Shown: one piece after another, positions 1-7,411 of the stretch
How the letters are laid out: each line of letters starts with the position of its first letter
Numbering within the stretch: the first letter of the stretch is position 1
Source of the DNA: Izhakiella capsodis
Lineage (GTDB): Bacteria; Pseudomonadota; Gammaproteobacteria; Enterobacterales; Enterobacteriaceae
Length of the DNA stretch: 64,000 nt
Assembly: GCF_900115045.1 (NCBI RefSeq)
Contig: NZ_FOVC01000003.1
Span: forward strand, 275,168 to 339,167
Direction of reading: 5' to 3'
Program-made: the position numbers and the translations under genes
The notes under the pieces: generated by a model
What the model was told of the DNA's origin: nothing
What the model saw: the letters and a program-made list of their open reading frames with translations, nothing else
The model's database searches: none

Positions 1-597
1 GTTTGCGTCACTGTTACCGTGAGTCTGATGGTTGCCATTGACCGTCACGTTGCCATTAAAAATGCTCTCAGCGGCGTTCACTTCAAACATAGGTGTATTG
101 AGCACCACCTGCCCATTGTGCAACGCCAGGCACACACTGCCATCCAGCGTCTGCACGACCAGTGCATCGATGTTTTTACCGTCCACCACCCAGCCTTTGA
201 TGCTGTCAGGAAAAAACATCGCATCACTGAACGATTTCAATCGGTGGGTGTTCGGCTCGTCCTGCTGGCCCCCGCGCTGAAAAATCAGACTGATATCGCG
301 GTCATTGGCTTTCAGCCAGCCAAAATCCCCCGCTTTAAGCGGAACCCGGATAAAGAACCCCCCCCCGCCAAAACGGAAAACAGGAATATTATGAACCGGA
401 GCACGGGGTATTCTCTGCCCTTCGGTTGACACCATCATCACCAGCGGCTTGACCACCGCGCGATTCGTGGCATCGTCATAACTGACCACGGTTGCGGGTA
501 ACATATCGTCGGTATTCATCATCAGGTTACGAAAAGCGCCCATAAGCTGCCCTGCCAGACTGGATTCACTGGCAATATCGTTATTCGGTTTATTCAT
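1..597 (-). CDS. Phage baseplate spike (Gp138-type), partial
   Basis: The reading frame runs without a stop from an ATG at 597 to the window edge, so the C-terminus is missing; about 199 residues are visible. It starts MNKPNNDIASESSLAGQL. After an N-terminal helix comes a compact OB-like segment that ends with a glycine run (FRFGGGGFFIRVPLKAGD, about residues 75-92), then the repetitive NGNVTVNGN pattern expected at the start of a beta-helical needle. This is the layout of the membrane-piercing spike at the tip of contractile phage tails. It lies directly after the hub gene in the leftward tail operon, with only a few bases between them. The nine-G run in the coding strand keeps frame. The family call rests on remembered pattern and position. 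Confidence 0.75.
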   Translation of the reverse strand, partial: MNKPNNDIASESSLAGQLMGAFRNLMMNTDDMLPATVVSYDDATNRAVVKPLVMMVSTEGQRIPRAPVHNIPVFRFGGGGFFIRVPLKAGDFGWLKANDRDISLIFQRGGQQDEPNTHRLKSFSDAMFFPDSIKGWVVDGKNIDALVVQTLDGSVCLALHNGQVVLNTPMFEVNAAESIFNGNVTVNGNHQTHGNSDAN

Positions 598-600
598 TGG

Positions 601-1416
601 TTAAACCCGTTTACAGGTGGCCTGATAGAAGAAGGGATTGTCGTGTGACGCGATATTGAATTTAAGCTGCTCGATAAGGTAATCACCGTTCAACGTGGGA
701 TTGAATTTACTCTCCAGCCGTAATGTACCACCCAGGCTGGATTCGCCGTCGATAAGCCAGCTCACGTCGAGACCTTTTTCGGTGCCTTTGGGCAACCCGA
801 CCATCCCGGAATTCTGGTTAACGATCTTGATCCGCCCTTTGACTGCTTTATCCGCATCCTTCACATACAGAACATCATCATCAATAAAGGCTTTTACGCC
901 ACCCGCATCCTGCAACCGCTCCACCAGCTTCAGCGTAGCGCCACAAAAATACCAGTTAGCGACATATTTATCCGTCGCCTGAAAGTCCAGCCGCACACCG
1001 CAGTCTCGTGCAATCCTTGCGGCGATGTCACTTAGCTTACTCATGGCACCGAAGGACGTTGTCACAATATCCCTGGCACTGCCGTTACCCGTTTTTGCTT
1101 TCAGCGATAATGTCACGTCAGGCGGGCTGGAGGATTCAGCACTGACAATATCGCCGAAAAAAAGGCGAAAAACGCCGGTACTTATCCGACCAGCTTCCAG
1201 TATTAGCCGGGCGGGCTGTTTGCGTTTGTTATAAGGGCTGGTTTCCGTCAGAAGCCAATTGCGGGTAGTAGCATTCAGGCCATCAATACTGACGGTGCAT
1301 TCATTCTGCAAAGGATTCGCATATTTGGTACCGCTGGCCTGTACTCGCATCCCCTCGTACCACTGCATGCGCCCGCTGACCTCAATCCCTACTCTGATCC
1401 GTCGTAAATCAATCAT
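601..1416 (-). CDS. Phage baseplate hub protein
   Basis: 271 residues, ATG start overlapping the stop of the upstream gene (ATGA). The protein resembles the hub proteins of contractile tails (the gp27/gpD-like role): an N-terminal beta-domain containing SIDGLNATTRNWLLTE, a central segment LSDIAARIARDCGVRLDF typical of the hub's alpha/beta insertion, and a C-terminal domain ending FYQATCKRV. It would form the trimer joining the tail tube to the spike encoded next. Family naming is from recall; its placement between the Dit/plug gene and the spike gene strongly supports a baseplate role. The frame is intact. Confidence 0.75.
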   Translation of the reverse strand: MIDLRRIRVGIEVSGRMQWYEGMRVQASGTKYANPLQNECTVSIDGLNATTRNWLLTETSPYNKRKQPARLILEAGRISTGVFRLFFGDIVSAESSSPPDVTLSLKAKTGNGSARDIVTTSFGAMSKLSDIAARIARDCGVRLDFQATDKYVANWYFCGATLKLVERLQDAGGVKAFIDDDVLYVKDADKAVKGRIKIVNQNSGMVGLPKGTEKGLDVSWLIDGESSLGGTLRLESKFNPTLNGDYLIEQLKFNIASHDNPFFYQATCKRV

Positions 1417-2215
1417 CTGGCCCCCAGAATATCAGGCTCTGCGTTTTGCCGAACGCTTCATACCAGGGCAAGGCATCCTGTTCGGTGATAAAGGCAAAAT
1501 TTCCGGCTAATGCCAGGTGGGTATAGGGGATCAAGGGCGCATCGGCTGTCGCTCTGGTTGCCAGCATGACAACCTTCTCATTGCAGCGAATATCGCACAC
1601 CATCATCTTCCGCGCGGCTTTGATCGTCAGATCCCAGAGATTATCCGCAACGATGATTTGCAGGCGCTGGTTTGGCACCGGATTTAACGGTATTTCACGC
1701 ATTGTTTTTCCTCCGGCTAGCCTGACAAGCAACGAACTCTTCCGTTCTTTTGAGACAGCTTTGGTCTGCGCACACCCCCTTTTGACGGTGCTGGACTGTG
1801 ACGGCTTCTGCACTTTTTTTGGCGGAAGCGCGCCGTATTCGGGGGTCACACTACGCCATTCGGTGAAGTGCAAAGACAGCTGAATAGCATCGATCATTTC
1901 TACGCTTTCGTCGTGACTGAAATCAGTGAGCAGCATAGGTTGATAGATTTTGACTTTGGTCTGAATACCCACTAGCTTGTTATGCTCCCAGGCTTGCTGC
2001 ATCAGGCCAAAAACAGTGTTGATATCACCGGACAAAATCAGGTCCATGCTAATCTCTACGGCCTGCACAACAACATGATCGCTGCGATTTTCCCCTGACT
2101 CGACCTGAAAAATGGTGGCCTTGCGCACATCATTGACAGTGATTTTTATGGGGCTTGCGGTGGCATACAGCGTGGTAAAATTATCGATATCAAAGATTTT
2201 TACGTCAGTGATCAT
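1409..2215 (-). CDS. Dit-like tail protein fused in frame to baseplate plug
   Basis: A single frame of 268 residues seems to join two phage proteins. Residues 1 to about 150 look like a Dit-like distal-tail or inner-baseplate protein (MITDVKIFDIDNFTTLY, then WEHNKLVGIQTKVKIYQPML). From MREIPLNPVPNQRLQIIV (about residue 172) the sequence looks like the small baseplate plug family, 97 residues, with its own ribosome binding site. In related tail operons these are two separate genes. The residues just before the internal start (RLAGGKT) are the Shine-Dalgarno region read as protein, which suggests that a stop was lost by a small indel. The start overlaps the tape measure stop (ATGA). The fusion may still be translated as two products. 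Confidence 0.65.
   Translation of the reverse strand: MITDVKIFDIDNFTTLYATASPIKITVNDVRKATIFQVESGENRSDHVVVQAVEISMDLILSGDINTVFGLMQQAWEHNKLVGIQTKVKIYQPMLLTDFSHDESVEMIDAIQLSLHFTEWRSVTPEYGALPPKKVQKPSQSSTVKRGCAQTKAVSKERKSSLLVRLAGGKTMREIPLNPVPNQRLQIIVADNLWDLTIKAARKMMVCDIRCNEKVVMLATRATADAPLIPYTHLALAGNFAFITEQDALPWYEAFGKTQSLIFWGPDD
1700..1714 (-). promoter_or_regulatory. Internal ribosome binding site and ATG of plug protein
   Basis: On the minus strand the sequence reads GGAGGAAAAACAATG, a strong Shine-Dalgarno six bases from an ATG inside the 268-codon frame. The protein beginning there would be 97 residues (1409-1702). In the +1 frame a TAG lies immediately before the GGAGG, which is where the upstream gene would be expected to end. 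Confidence 0.65.
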
Positions 2216-3888
2216 ATAGCCAGCCCCGTTTGCGTTTGTTGCCCAAAATCCTGCAACTGCTCCAGAAACGCCTCTTTAGCGCCTGCCGCCATACCTGCCG
2301 CATCGGTTGCCTTTGTTTCAACCCTCACTTCACCGATATTCAGGGTGGTTTCATTCTTCAGGCTGGCACTATTGCTGATTGCCTGGCTGGTCACGGAGTT
2401 GAGGGGATGATTATTCGCTGCTGCAATCAGAGCTTTTCCCTGCTCGACCATATTCTGAGTATCCCGCTGTGGTAAGGGACGTTCAGCTTCGGGAATACGG
2501 TGCGTTACCTCTCCCTCAGCGCTGATTTTGCGCTCTACGGTGAGTTCTTTTTCGTCATCAGCACCGAACCAGCCCTTCACTTTTGACCAGCCTTTCTGAA
2601 TTGTATCCAGACCGCCATTTATCCAGCCGATCACCTTCTGCACTTGCGCCCACATCCAGCTGAATATGCCTACAACCGCATTCGCAACCTGATCGAATAC
2701 GCTGCCAAATTGTGATCCCCATTTAATCAGGCTGTTTACTGAGTTCAACAACCAGCCAATAAACTGGTTCAGGCCGTTATTCATTTTGCTGTAAGCGTCC
2801 ACCACCGTATCCGCAACGAAATTCACGGTGTCTGTGAGGGAGTCAAACAGAAATTTGAATGCGTCCCACAGCAGCATAATGGCCTGTTTAAGTGTGGGAT
2901 AAGCATCGAGAAGGCGGCCGATCATCGAATCATTACCGTCGATAAAATTCATGATGTCGTCGTAAACCAGCGCGAACGCGGCGGCAAGCAAAGCAATCAC
3001 GCCAATAATGGCGAGTATCGGCCAGGTTGCTGCCAGCGTAGCAGCAGCCGCAACCAGCATCGGTGGCACGTAGTAGGCGGCAACCGCCGCACCAATCGCA
3101 AGAAAAAAACCGCTGACCAGATTCTTATTCTGCTGGCAAAACAGCACAAATTGACGCAGCCATTCCATGCCCTGAGTCAGAAACGGCAATACCCTATCGA
3201 GAAAGCTGTTTTTTAACTGGACGGAGGATTGCGTTAAATCACGCATGGCCTGGTTGAAGCGCAGAGACTGATCAATACTCTCTTTATTGATGCTCGCGTA
3301 CTCTTCTTGCAGGCTCATCATGTGCGCCATCTCTTGGCGGCCTTTCATCATCAACTCAATGGTTTTGTCGTCCGTCACGCCAAAGTCTGCAAGGCGTGAT
3401 TTCGCGTCATCAAAGCTCATCCCCTTGACTTCATCGGCTGTCGCAAGAATTTTTTCCATCGAGTCGGTTGTGTCGCCAAAGGCTTTTGCCATCGCCGTCA
3501 GATCCGCCTGCGCGTTTTCTCTGGTCCCGCCAAGCGCGGCAACTGAGCCGGCAAACGCATCCACATCAGCCGCCGACATGTTTAATTTTTTACTCAACTG
3601 ATCAAGCGCTTCAACTTCCTGTGCGCGTAGTGCGGTGTCGCTAAAGAGTGATGACACATCCAACAATTTGCCAAACAACCCAAGGGCTTTCTGAGCTAAT
3701 ACCGCCATGCCGGCTTCCACACTGCCGGCAAATTTACTGACGACTTTTGCGGCGTTATCGCCGGTATTTTGCGCCTGTTTCATCCCCTCAATCATATCGT
3801 CGATAGCATGCTGAACATGATCAAAATCAGCATCAGCCTGCCGGGTGTCGAATTCATACACCTGCACAAAGGCATCTAATAGCGGCAT
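2212..3888 (-). CDS. Phage tail tape measure protein
   Basis: 558 residues. The N-terminal part is alpha-helical and coiled-coil-like, with VAALGGTRENAQADLTAMAK resembling tape measure repeats. A very hydrophobic central stretch follows (about residues 250-310, VSGFFLAIGAAVAAYYV and then LAATWPILAIIGVIALLAA), then amphipathic helices rich in W and N (FIGWLLNSVNSLIKWG). It sets tail length and occupies the tube lumen. With the usual figure of about 1.5 angstrom per residue, the tail would be near 80-85 nm (inference). The start overlaps the stop of the frameshifted chaperone extension (TAATG), and the 3' end overlaps the next gene. The frame is intact. Confidence 0.85.
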   Translation of the reverse strand: MPLLDAFVQVYEFDTRQADADFDHVQHAIDDMIEGMKQAQNTGDNAAKVVSKFAGSVEAGMAVLAQKALGLFGKLLDVSSLFSDTALRAQEVEALDQLSKKLNMSAADVDAFAGSVAALGGTRENAQADLTAMAKAFGDTTDSMEKILATADEVKGMSFDDAKSRLADFGVTDDKTIELMMKGRQEMAHMMSLQEEYASINKESIDQSLRFNQAMRDLTQSSVQLKNSFLDRVLPFLTQGMEWLRQFVLFCQQNKNLVSGFFLAIGAAVAAYYVPPMLVAAAATLAATWPILAIIGVIALLAAAFALVYDDIMNFIDGNDSMIGRLLDAYPTLKQAIMLLWDAFKFLFDSLTDTVNFVADTVVDAYSKMNNGLNQFIGWLLNSVNSLIKWGSQFGSVFDQVANAVVGIFSWMWAQVQKVIGWINGGLDTIQKGWSKVKGWFGADDEKELTVERKISAEGEVTHRIPEAERPLPQRDTQNMVEQGKALIAAANNHPLNSVTSQAISNSASLKNETTLNIGEVRVETKATDAAGMAAGAKEAFLEQLQDFGQQTQTGLAI

Positions 3889-4006
3889 TATCGGTTTCCT
3901 GCGGCGGCAAGCGCCTCGTTATAGCGGTTGGTCACAGCGATTTCCCACAAGTCCATCGCCTCCTCCAAATCTATAGAGGTTTTGAGCTCGGTGAAGCTGG
4001 CGAGTT
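3888..4006 (-). CDS. Frame -1 extension of tail assembly chaperone
   Basis: A second frame, -1 to the chaperone gene, stays open from the slippery stretch to a stop that overlaps the tape measure start (TAATG). It encodes SFTELKTSIDLEEAMDLWEI and ends EALAAAGNR. It contains an ATG (MDLWEIAVTNRY) preceded by GGAGG, so reinitiation is another option. A short extension joined by a programmed shift just before the tape measure gene is a very common arrangement in long-tailed phages. Here the candidate shift site is G AAA AAC at 4010-4004. It is not the ideal heptamer, so the mechanism is inferred from position and frame. Confidence 0.6.
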
Positions 4007-4429
4007 TTTCTGAGATGATGACTGCAAAGAATCCATCAGCGTTTTTATAATCGACGGGAGTGAATCGCTGATTTTGCCCAGCAGGTAGGGCAGGAAAGCG
4101 TTGCTCCCGGCGTTGCCGAAAAAACTGGTGTTGTACCTCAACATAGCAAGCTCAAGACGGATCAGTGCTTCACCGTCCGGGACATGGTTATCAATCAGCG
4201 TCTGAGTTTTCAGACAGATTTCCGCACCATCGCGCATTACCGCCACATGGGCCATCATTTTTAGCATGGCTTCTTTGCTTATTTCGTAGTCGCCAATTTT
4301 AGGGGCGTTTGACAGCGGATATTTTGCCAGGATTTCACGCCCCAGCGTGGCGGGTAAACGACTGATCACAAAGGCGTGCATCTCCCCGTCAACATCCTTT
4401 ATTTCAATATCTTTTGGCTTAATCAGCAT
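3971..4429 (-). CDS. Phage tail assembly chaperone
   Basis: 152 residues from ATG at 4429 (MLIKPKDIEIKDVDGEMHAF), chosen over longer frames because GAGGT lies just upstream and the longer N-terminus is low-complexity read-through of the tube gene's other frame. The protein is helical, with motifs DYEISKEAMLKMMAHVAVMR and a tail of serines and lysines. Position between tube and tape measure genes is diagnostic for the chaperone that coats the tape measure during tail assembly. The last codons (SSSQKNSPASPSSKPL) differ from the -1 extension described separately. No catalytic role is expected. Confidence 0.7.
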   Translation of the reverse strand: MLIKPKDIEIKDVDGEMHAFVISRLPATLGREILAKYPLSNAPKIGDYEISKEAMLKMMAHVAVMRDGAEICLKTQTLIDNHVPDGEALIRLELAMLRYNTSFFGNAGSNAFLPYLLGKISDSLPSIIKTLMDSLQSSSQKNSPASPSSKPL

Positions 4430-4469
4430 AATGACCTCAATAGAAAGGCGGGAATATTCCGCCTGAAGG

Positions 4470-4922
4470 TTAACGAACGCGCGTACAGTCAAAGTCCTGA
4501 AATACAAAGGTATACACCTTTGATTTAAGACGCCCGGCGCTGGTCGCAGAATTCCCCCGACTGCCGTTGGTAATTTTCCCGTTACGCGCGGTCGTGGTCG
4601 CGCCGTCACCGTAGGACGCCACCAGCGTAATGTTATCTCCGGCATGTCTGCGGCCACGTTTGGCCGTGTTAGCTTCCAACAGGATCGCCAGATTCTGATC
4701 TTCTTCACTGCCCGGCAGCACGCTTATCGTCACCGTCTGCGGGGTGGGCGTTGACCAGCACACCAGATTGCCATTGATATCCATACCGGTTTTAGCGATA
4801 TCGACAGTCGGCAAATCGAATGGATCGCCATCATCGGCGAAAGCCGTTAGCAATATCCCTGACGGAAAGGTCTGGCTTGCCTGCACCAGCAGGCTAAGAC
4901 CGGTTGCGGATACATCATTCAT
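4470..4922 (-). CDS. Phage tail tube protein (DUF3277-like)
   Basis: 150 residues beginning MNDVSATGLSLLVQASQTFP and ending TFVFQDFDCTRVR. It looks like the DUF3277 family, which sits beside DUF3383 sheath proteins in contractile phage tails. The beta-rich sequence and the phrase FADDGDPFDLPTVDIAKTGMD fit a tube subunit. It lies 10 bp downstream of the sheath gene and upstream of the chaperone and tape measure genes, the standard order. It would polymerise into the inner tube. Confidence 0.78.
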   Translation of the reverse strand: MNDVSATGLSLLVQASQTFPSGILLTAFADDGDPFDLPTVDIAKTGMDINGNLVCWSTPTPQTVTISVLPGSEEDQNLAILLEANTAKRGRRHAGDNITLVASYGDGATTTARNGKITNGSRGNSATSAGRLKSKVYTFVFQDFDCTRVR

Positions 4923-4932
4923 TATTTATTCC

Positions 4933-6420
4933 TTACACCAGGTTGTGAGAGCCTTCGATTTTACGTACCCAGTCGCCTTTACCGTAAAGCAACACATATT
5001 TCATCATGTATTCCGGCGAACCAGACGGCCCGGTATTTTCAACGATCTGTACGTTGTACCAGTAGCCCTTATCCTGAATATCGTGCCAGGCTAAATCGTC
5101 GCCAGACGCATCAACGACGGCGAGTTTCTGTGCATCTGATAGTGTCTTACCGGGAAGAATGGTGCCGTTATCCACCGCTTTGGTCACTGCGCCGGCGAGA
5201 ACCATCATTGCTCTGGCCTCACCATCGCGGTTGGCAGGGACGCCACGCGTCGCCAGCAGTAACGAAAGCCACTGTTGTGCAATCCAGGCTTTTAACCACT
5301 GCTCATTGGCATGAACGCTCATGTCCAGTGGGGCGGTATCCGGCCCGCACAGAAAACCACGTTGATAAAACGCAATATGTGAACCTGCGACCGCCGTTTC
5401 TCCATAATAGTTGACGCGCAACTTATCCAGCTTATCGGCATCCAGATCCGTGGTTACCTGTGACGGGAACGTCACGCCAAACTGGCGAAACATATAGTTG
5501 GTGGTAGCGTTTGTGCGGTCATAGTCCGTTGCCGCCAGTACCGCCATAGGTAACGCCTGAGCATAAAAGTTATCCTCAGTTTTAAGATTCAGCGCTGTTG
5601 ACGCCGTGCCGATCAGCGCCGCGCTGAAAGCCTCCGCATCCGCAGCGGAAACATGCAGATGTAACTGGTATTTCACGTTCTCACCTGCCACATATTGGGC
5701 AAGGACAACGGCCTGATCGCACGTTAAAGGGTCAATGAACGTCGCACTGCCGAATGAATCCGAGATGTTCTCTGCCGCGATGAAGGCTTCAAGCGGGGTT
5801 TGTGCGGCACTCCCCGGTAGAGATTGTCCGAGGGACAACCCCATCGCATCGGCGAGCGCGGAAGACTCAACGCTGATGCTGGCTTGCTCCGGCACGCCGC
5901 CATTGATTTCAAACGTGCTGCCGGAGGCCATGAAGGACACTCTGGCAGAAGCAAAAGCGGGTTCAGATTCAGCATTGAGCTTTTTTTGGATCGCCGAGGC
6001 AACGTCGGCATAGGCCATCACACTGGAAAGATCGATCGCGGTCAGCACTTTACTGATATTACCGATAGTCAGCTTAAGTGTTCCGCTGGCGATCGCCTTC
6101 AACGCATCCAGACTGGCCGCATCGCCTCCCGAAAGAGTTGGCGCACGACCGGTCGGATTGTAGGGTGCGACCTGCAACGCCCTCGGTTTATTAACAGGAG
6201 CCGGACTGGTGTAGCTGAAATATTGTCGGGCAAAATTCGCTTCAGGAGAGTTCGCCTCCAGAAACTGATCAATCTGAGCGCTGGAGAGTTCCAGCACATC
6301 ATCCGCTGGAATTTTTGCATGTTGAGAAAATATGCGACCCGTCAGTTTGCGCATCGGTACAGAAGACGCGCCAATGACCGCACTCGCAATGCTGACATAG
6401 CGTGTTTGTTTAATTGGCAT
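4933..6420 (-). CDS. Phage tail sheath protein (DUF3383-like)
   Basis: 495 residues from MPIKQTRYVSIASAVIGAS to SHNLV. It resembles DUF3383 proteins, the contractile sheath subunits of this myophage group. The middle contains NYYGETAVAGSHIAFYQRG, the C-terminal part LLATRGVPANRDGEARAMMV. Its presence together with a separate tube protein shows the tail is contractile. The frame is intact, in contrast to the broken gene upstream. It follows that gene by 13 bp in the same leftward operon. Confidence 0.82.
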   Translation of the reverse strand: MPIKQTRYVSIASAVIGASSVPMRKLTGRIFSQHAKIPADDVLELSSAQIDQFLEANSPEANFARQYFSYTSPAPVNKPRALQVAPYNPTGRAPTLSGGDAASLDALKAIASGTLKLTIGNISKVLTAIDLSSVMAYADVASAIQKKLNAESEPAFASARVSFMASGSTFEINGGVPEQASISVESSALADAMGLSLGQSLPGSAAQTPLEAFIAAENISDSFGSATFIDPLTCDQAVVLAQYVAGENVKYQLHLHVSAADAEAFSAALIGTASTALNLKTEDNFYAQALPMAVLAATDYDRTNATTNYMFRQFGVTFPSQVTTDLDADKLDKLRVNYYGETAVAGSHIAFYQRGFLCGPDTAPLDMSVHANEQWLKAWIAQQWLSLLLATRGVPANRDGEARAMMVLAGAVTKAVDNGTILPGKTLSDAQKLAVVDASGDDLAWHDIQDKGYWYNVQIVENTGPSGSPEYMMKYVLLYGKGDWVRKIEGSHNLV

Positions 6421-6433
6421 AGTTAAACCTTGA

Positions 6434-6948
6434 TTAAATACGATAAATATCAGGATAAAGCGCTGTTACTGCTTTGGTGTTCAGGCGTATTTCGCGGTGA
6501 AATGTGACATTAAAATCAAATGAGGGGCTTTGTTGGTAATCTCCCTGATCATTAAGAAAATAGGGGGTTCGGATATCAGAAGCGCGCTGTACCCCTACCC
6601 GGTGTTTTTTTAGTGCATCAACAAAAAACAGTGAGTTCACTATCATTCGAACCGTCGCAATAAGATCAGTGGCCGTGAACTTATCGCTATCTGATACCTG
6701 CCCCTGAACCTGCAGTGTTTTTTCAACTAACTGGATTTCTTTGTGGTTCGCATCGTCGTCAACCACCTGATAGCTGCGCACCGGCCATCCACGTCCTGTC
6801 TCACTAACAGGAAAAAAAATACTGAATGTGCGTCCTGTTGCTGTTTCATCGGCTGATACCCGGCAACAACCGGCAGCGAAAATCCCGCGTCATTCATTTG
6901 CACCAGTATCTGTTGCCGGATGGCGGTATAAACCTCGTTATCCAGCAT
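6434..6948 (-). pseudogene. Tail completion/neck protein, frameshifted
   Basis: Two overlapping frames encode the halves of one protein. The start is MLDNEVYTAIRQQILVQMND (ATG at 6948). The continuation after the break is SETGRGWPVRSYQVVDDDAN through ALYPDIYRI. They meet at an eight-T run on the coding strand (6812-6819). One extra T would give a continuous frame through FFFPVSETGRGW, so one base appears to be missing. Position directly upstream of the sheath gene matches the tail terminator/neck protein often annotated as the LIC_12616 family. It could be a true mutation, a sequencing error, or homopolymer slippage. Confidence 0.7.
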
Positions 6949-6951
6949 AGT

Positions 6952-7117
6952 TTACAGCCTCAGAGCAAAGAACAGATGCCAGCGATCCAGGCGGGTGATT
7001 CTGCGCCTTCGATTTGCCGGCTTCGTTTAAAAGATGAGACATAAATCGAATCCAGATAGCCATCTGCTGCCACTCCTCCATGCAGTCGCATTAAAGAGAT
7101 TGCCTGACATAATTTTC
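6952..7117 (-). pseudogene. Remnant of a phage head-tail connector-region gene
   Basis: A ribosome binding site (GGAGGAAAATT) precedes ATG at about 7115 (MSGNLFNATAW), but the frame soon stops. A second frame reads MRLHGGVAADGYLDSIYV and a third ends RRITRLDRWHLFFALRL just before the start of the next tail gene. The frames look like scraps of one gene broken by indels. This is where the head and connector genes of a complete phage would begin, and nothing else of them remains. Confidence 0.4.
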
Positions 7118-7411
7118 CTCCACCACATAAGTGCCCTTCTGCAACATTTACCCGATATCCACCCGCGATTTTGTTATGGGTTTTCTGCTTGATGAGATTA
7201 GAACCAGACTGACGCTGACCGCCCGCAGGCTGACATAATGACTACCACTTTTCAGGATCAGTTTTAATTTTCTTAACCGTGATAAACCCTCTTTCATCTT
7301 ATTAAGAAAACATGATCCTTTCTCCGCACAACGTATTGCGTATCAGCAATATCGGTAATGTGTATTTATCTGGTTAAGCCTGCTTCATCAGGACAGCAGG
7401 CAATCTTTTGT

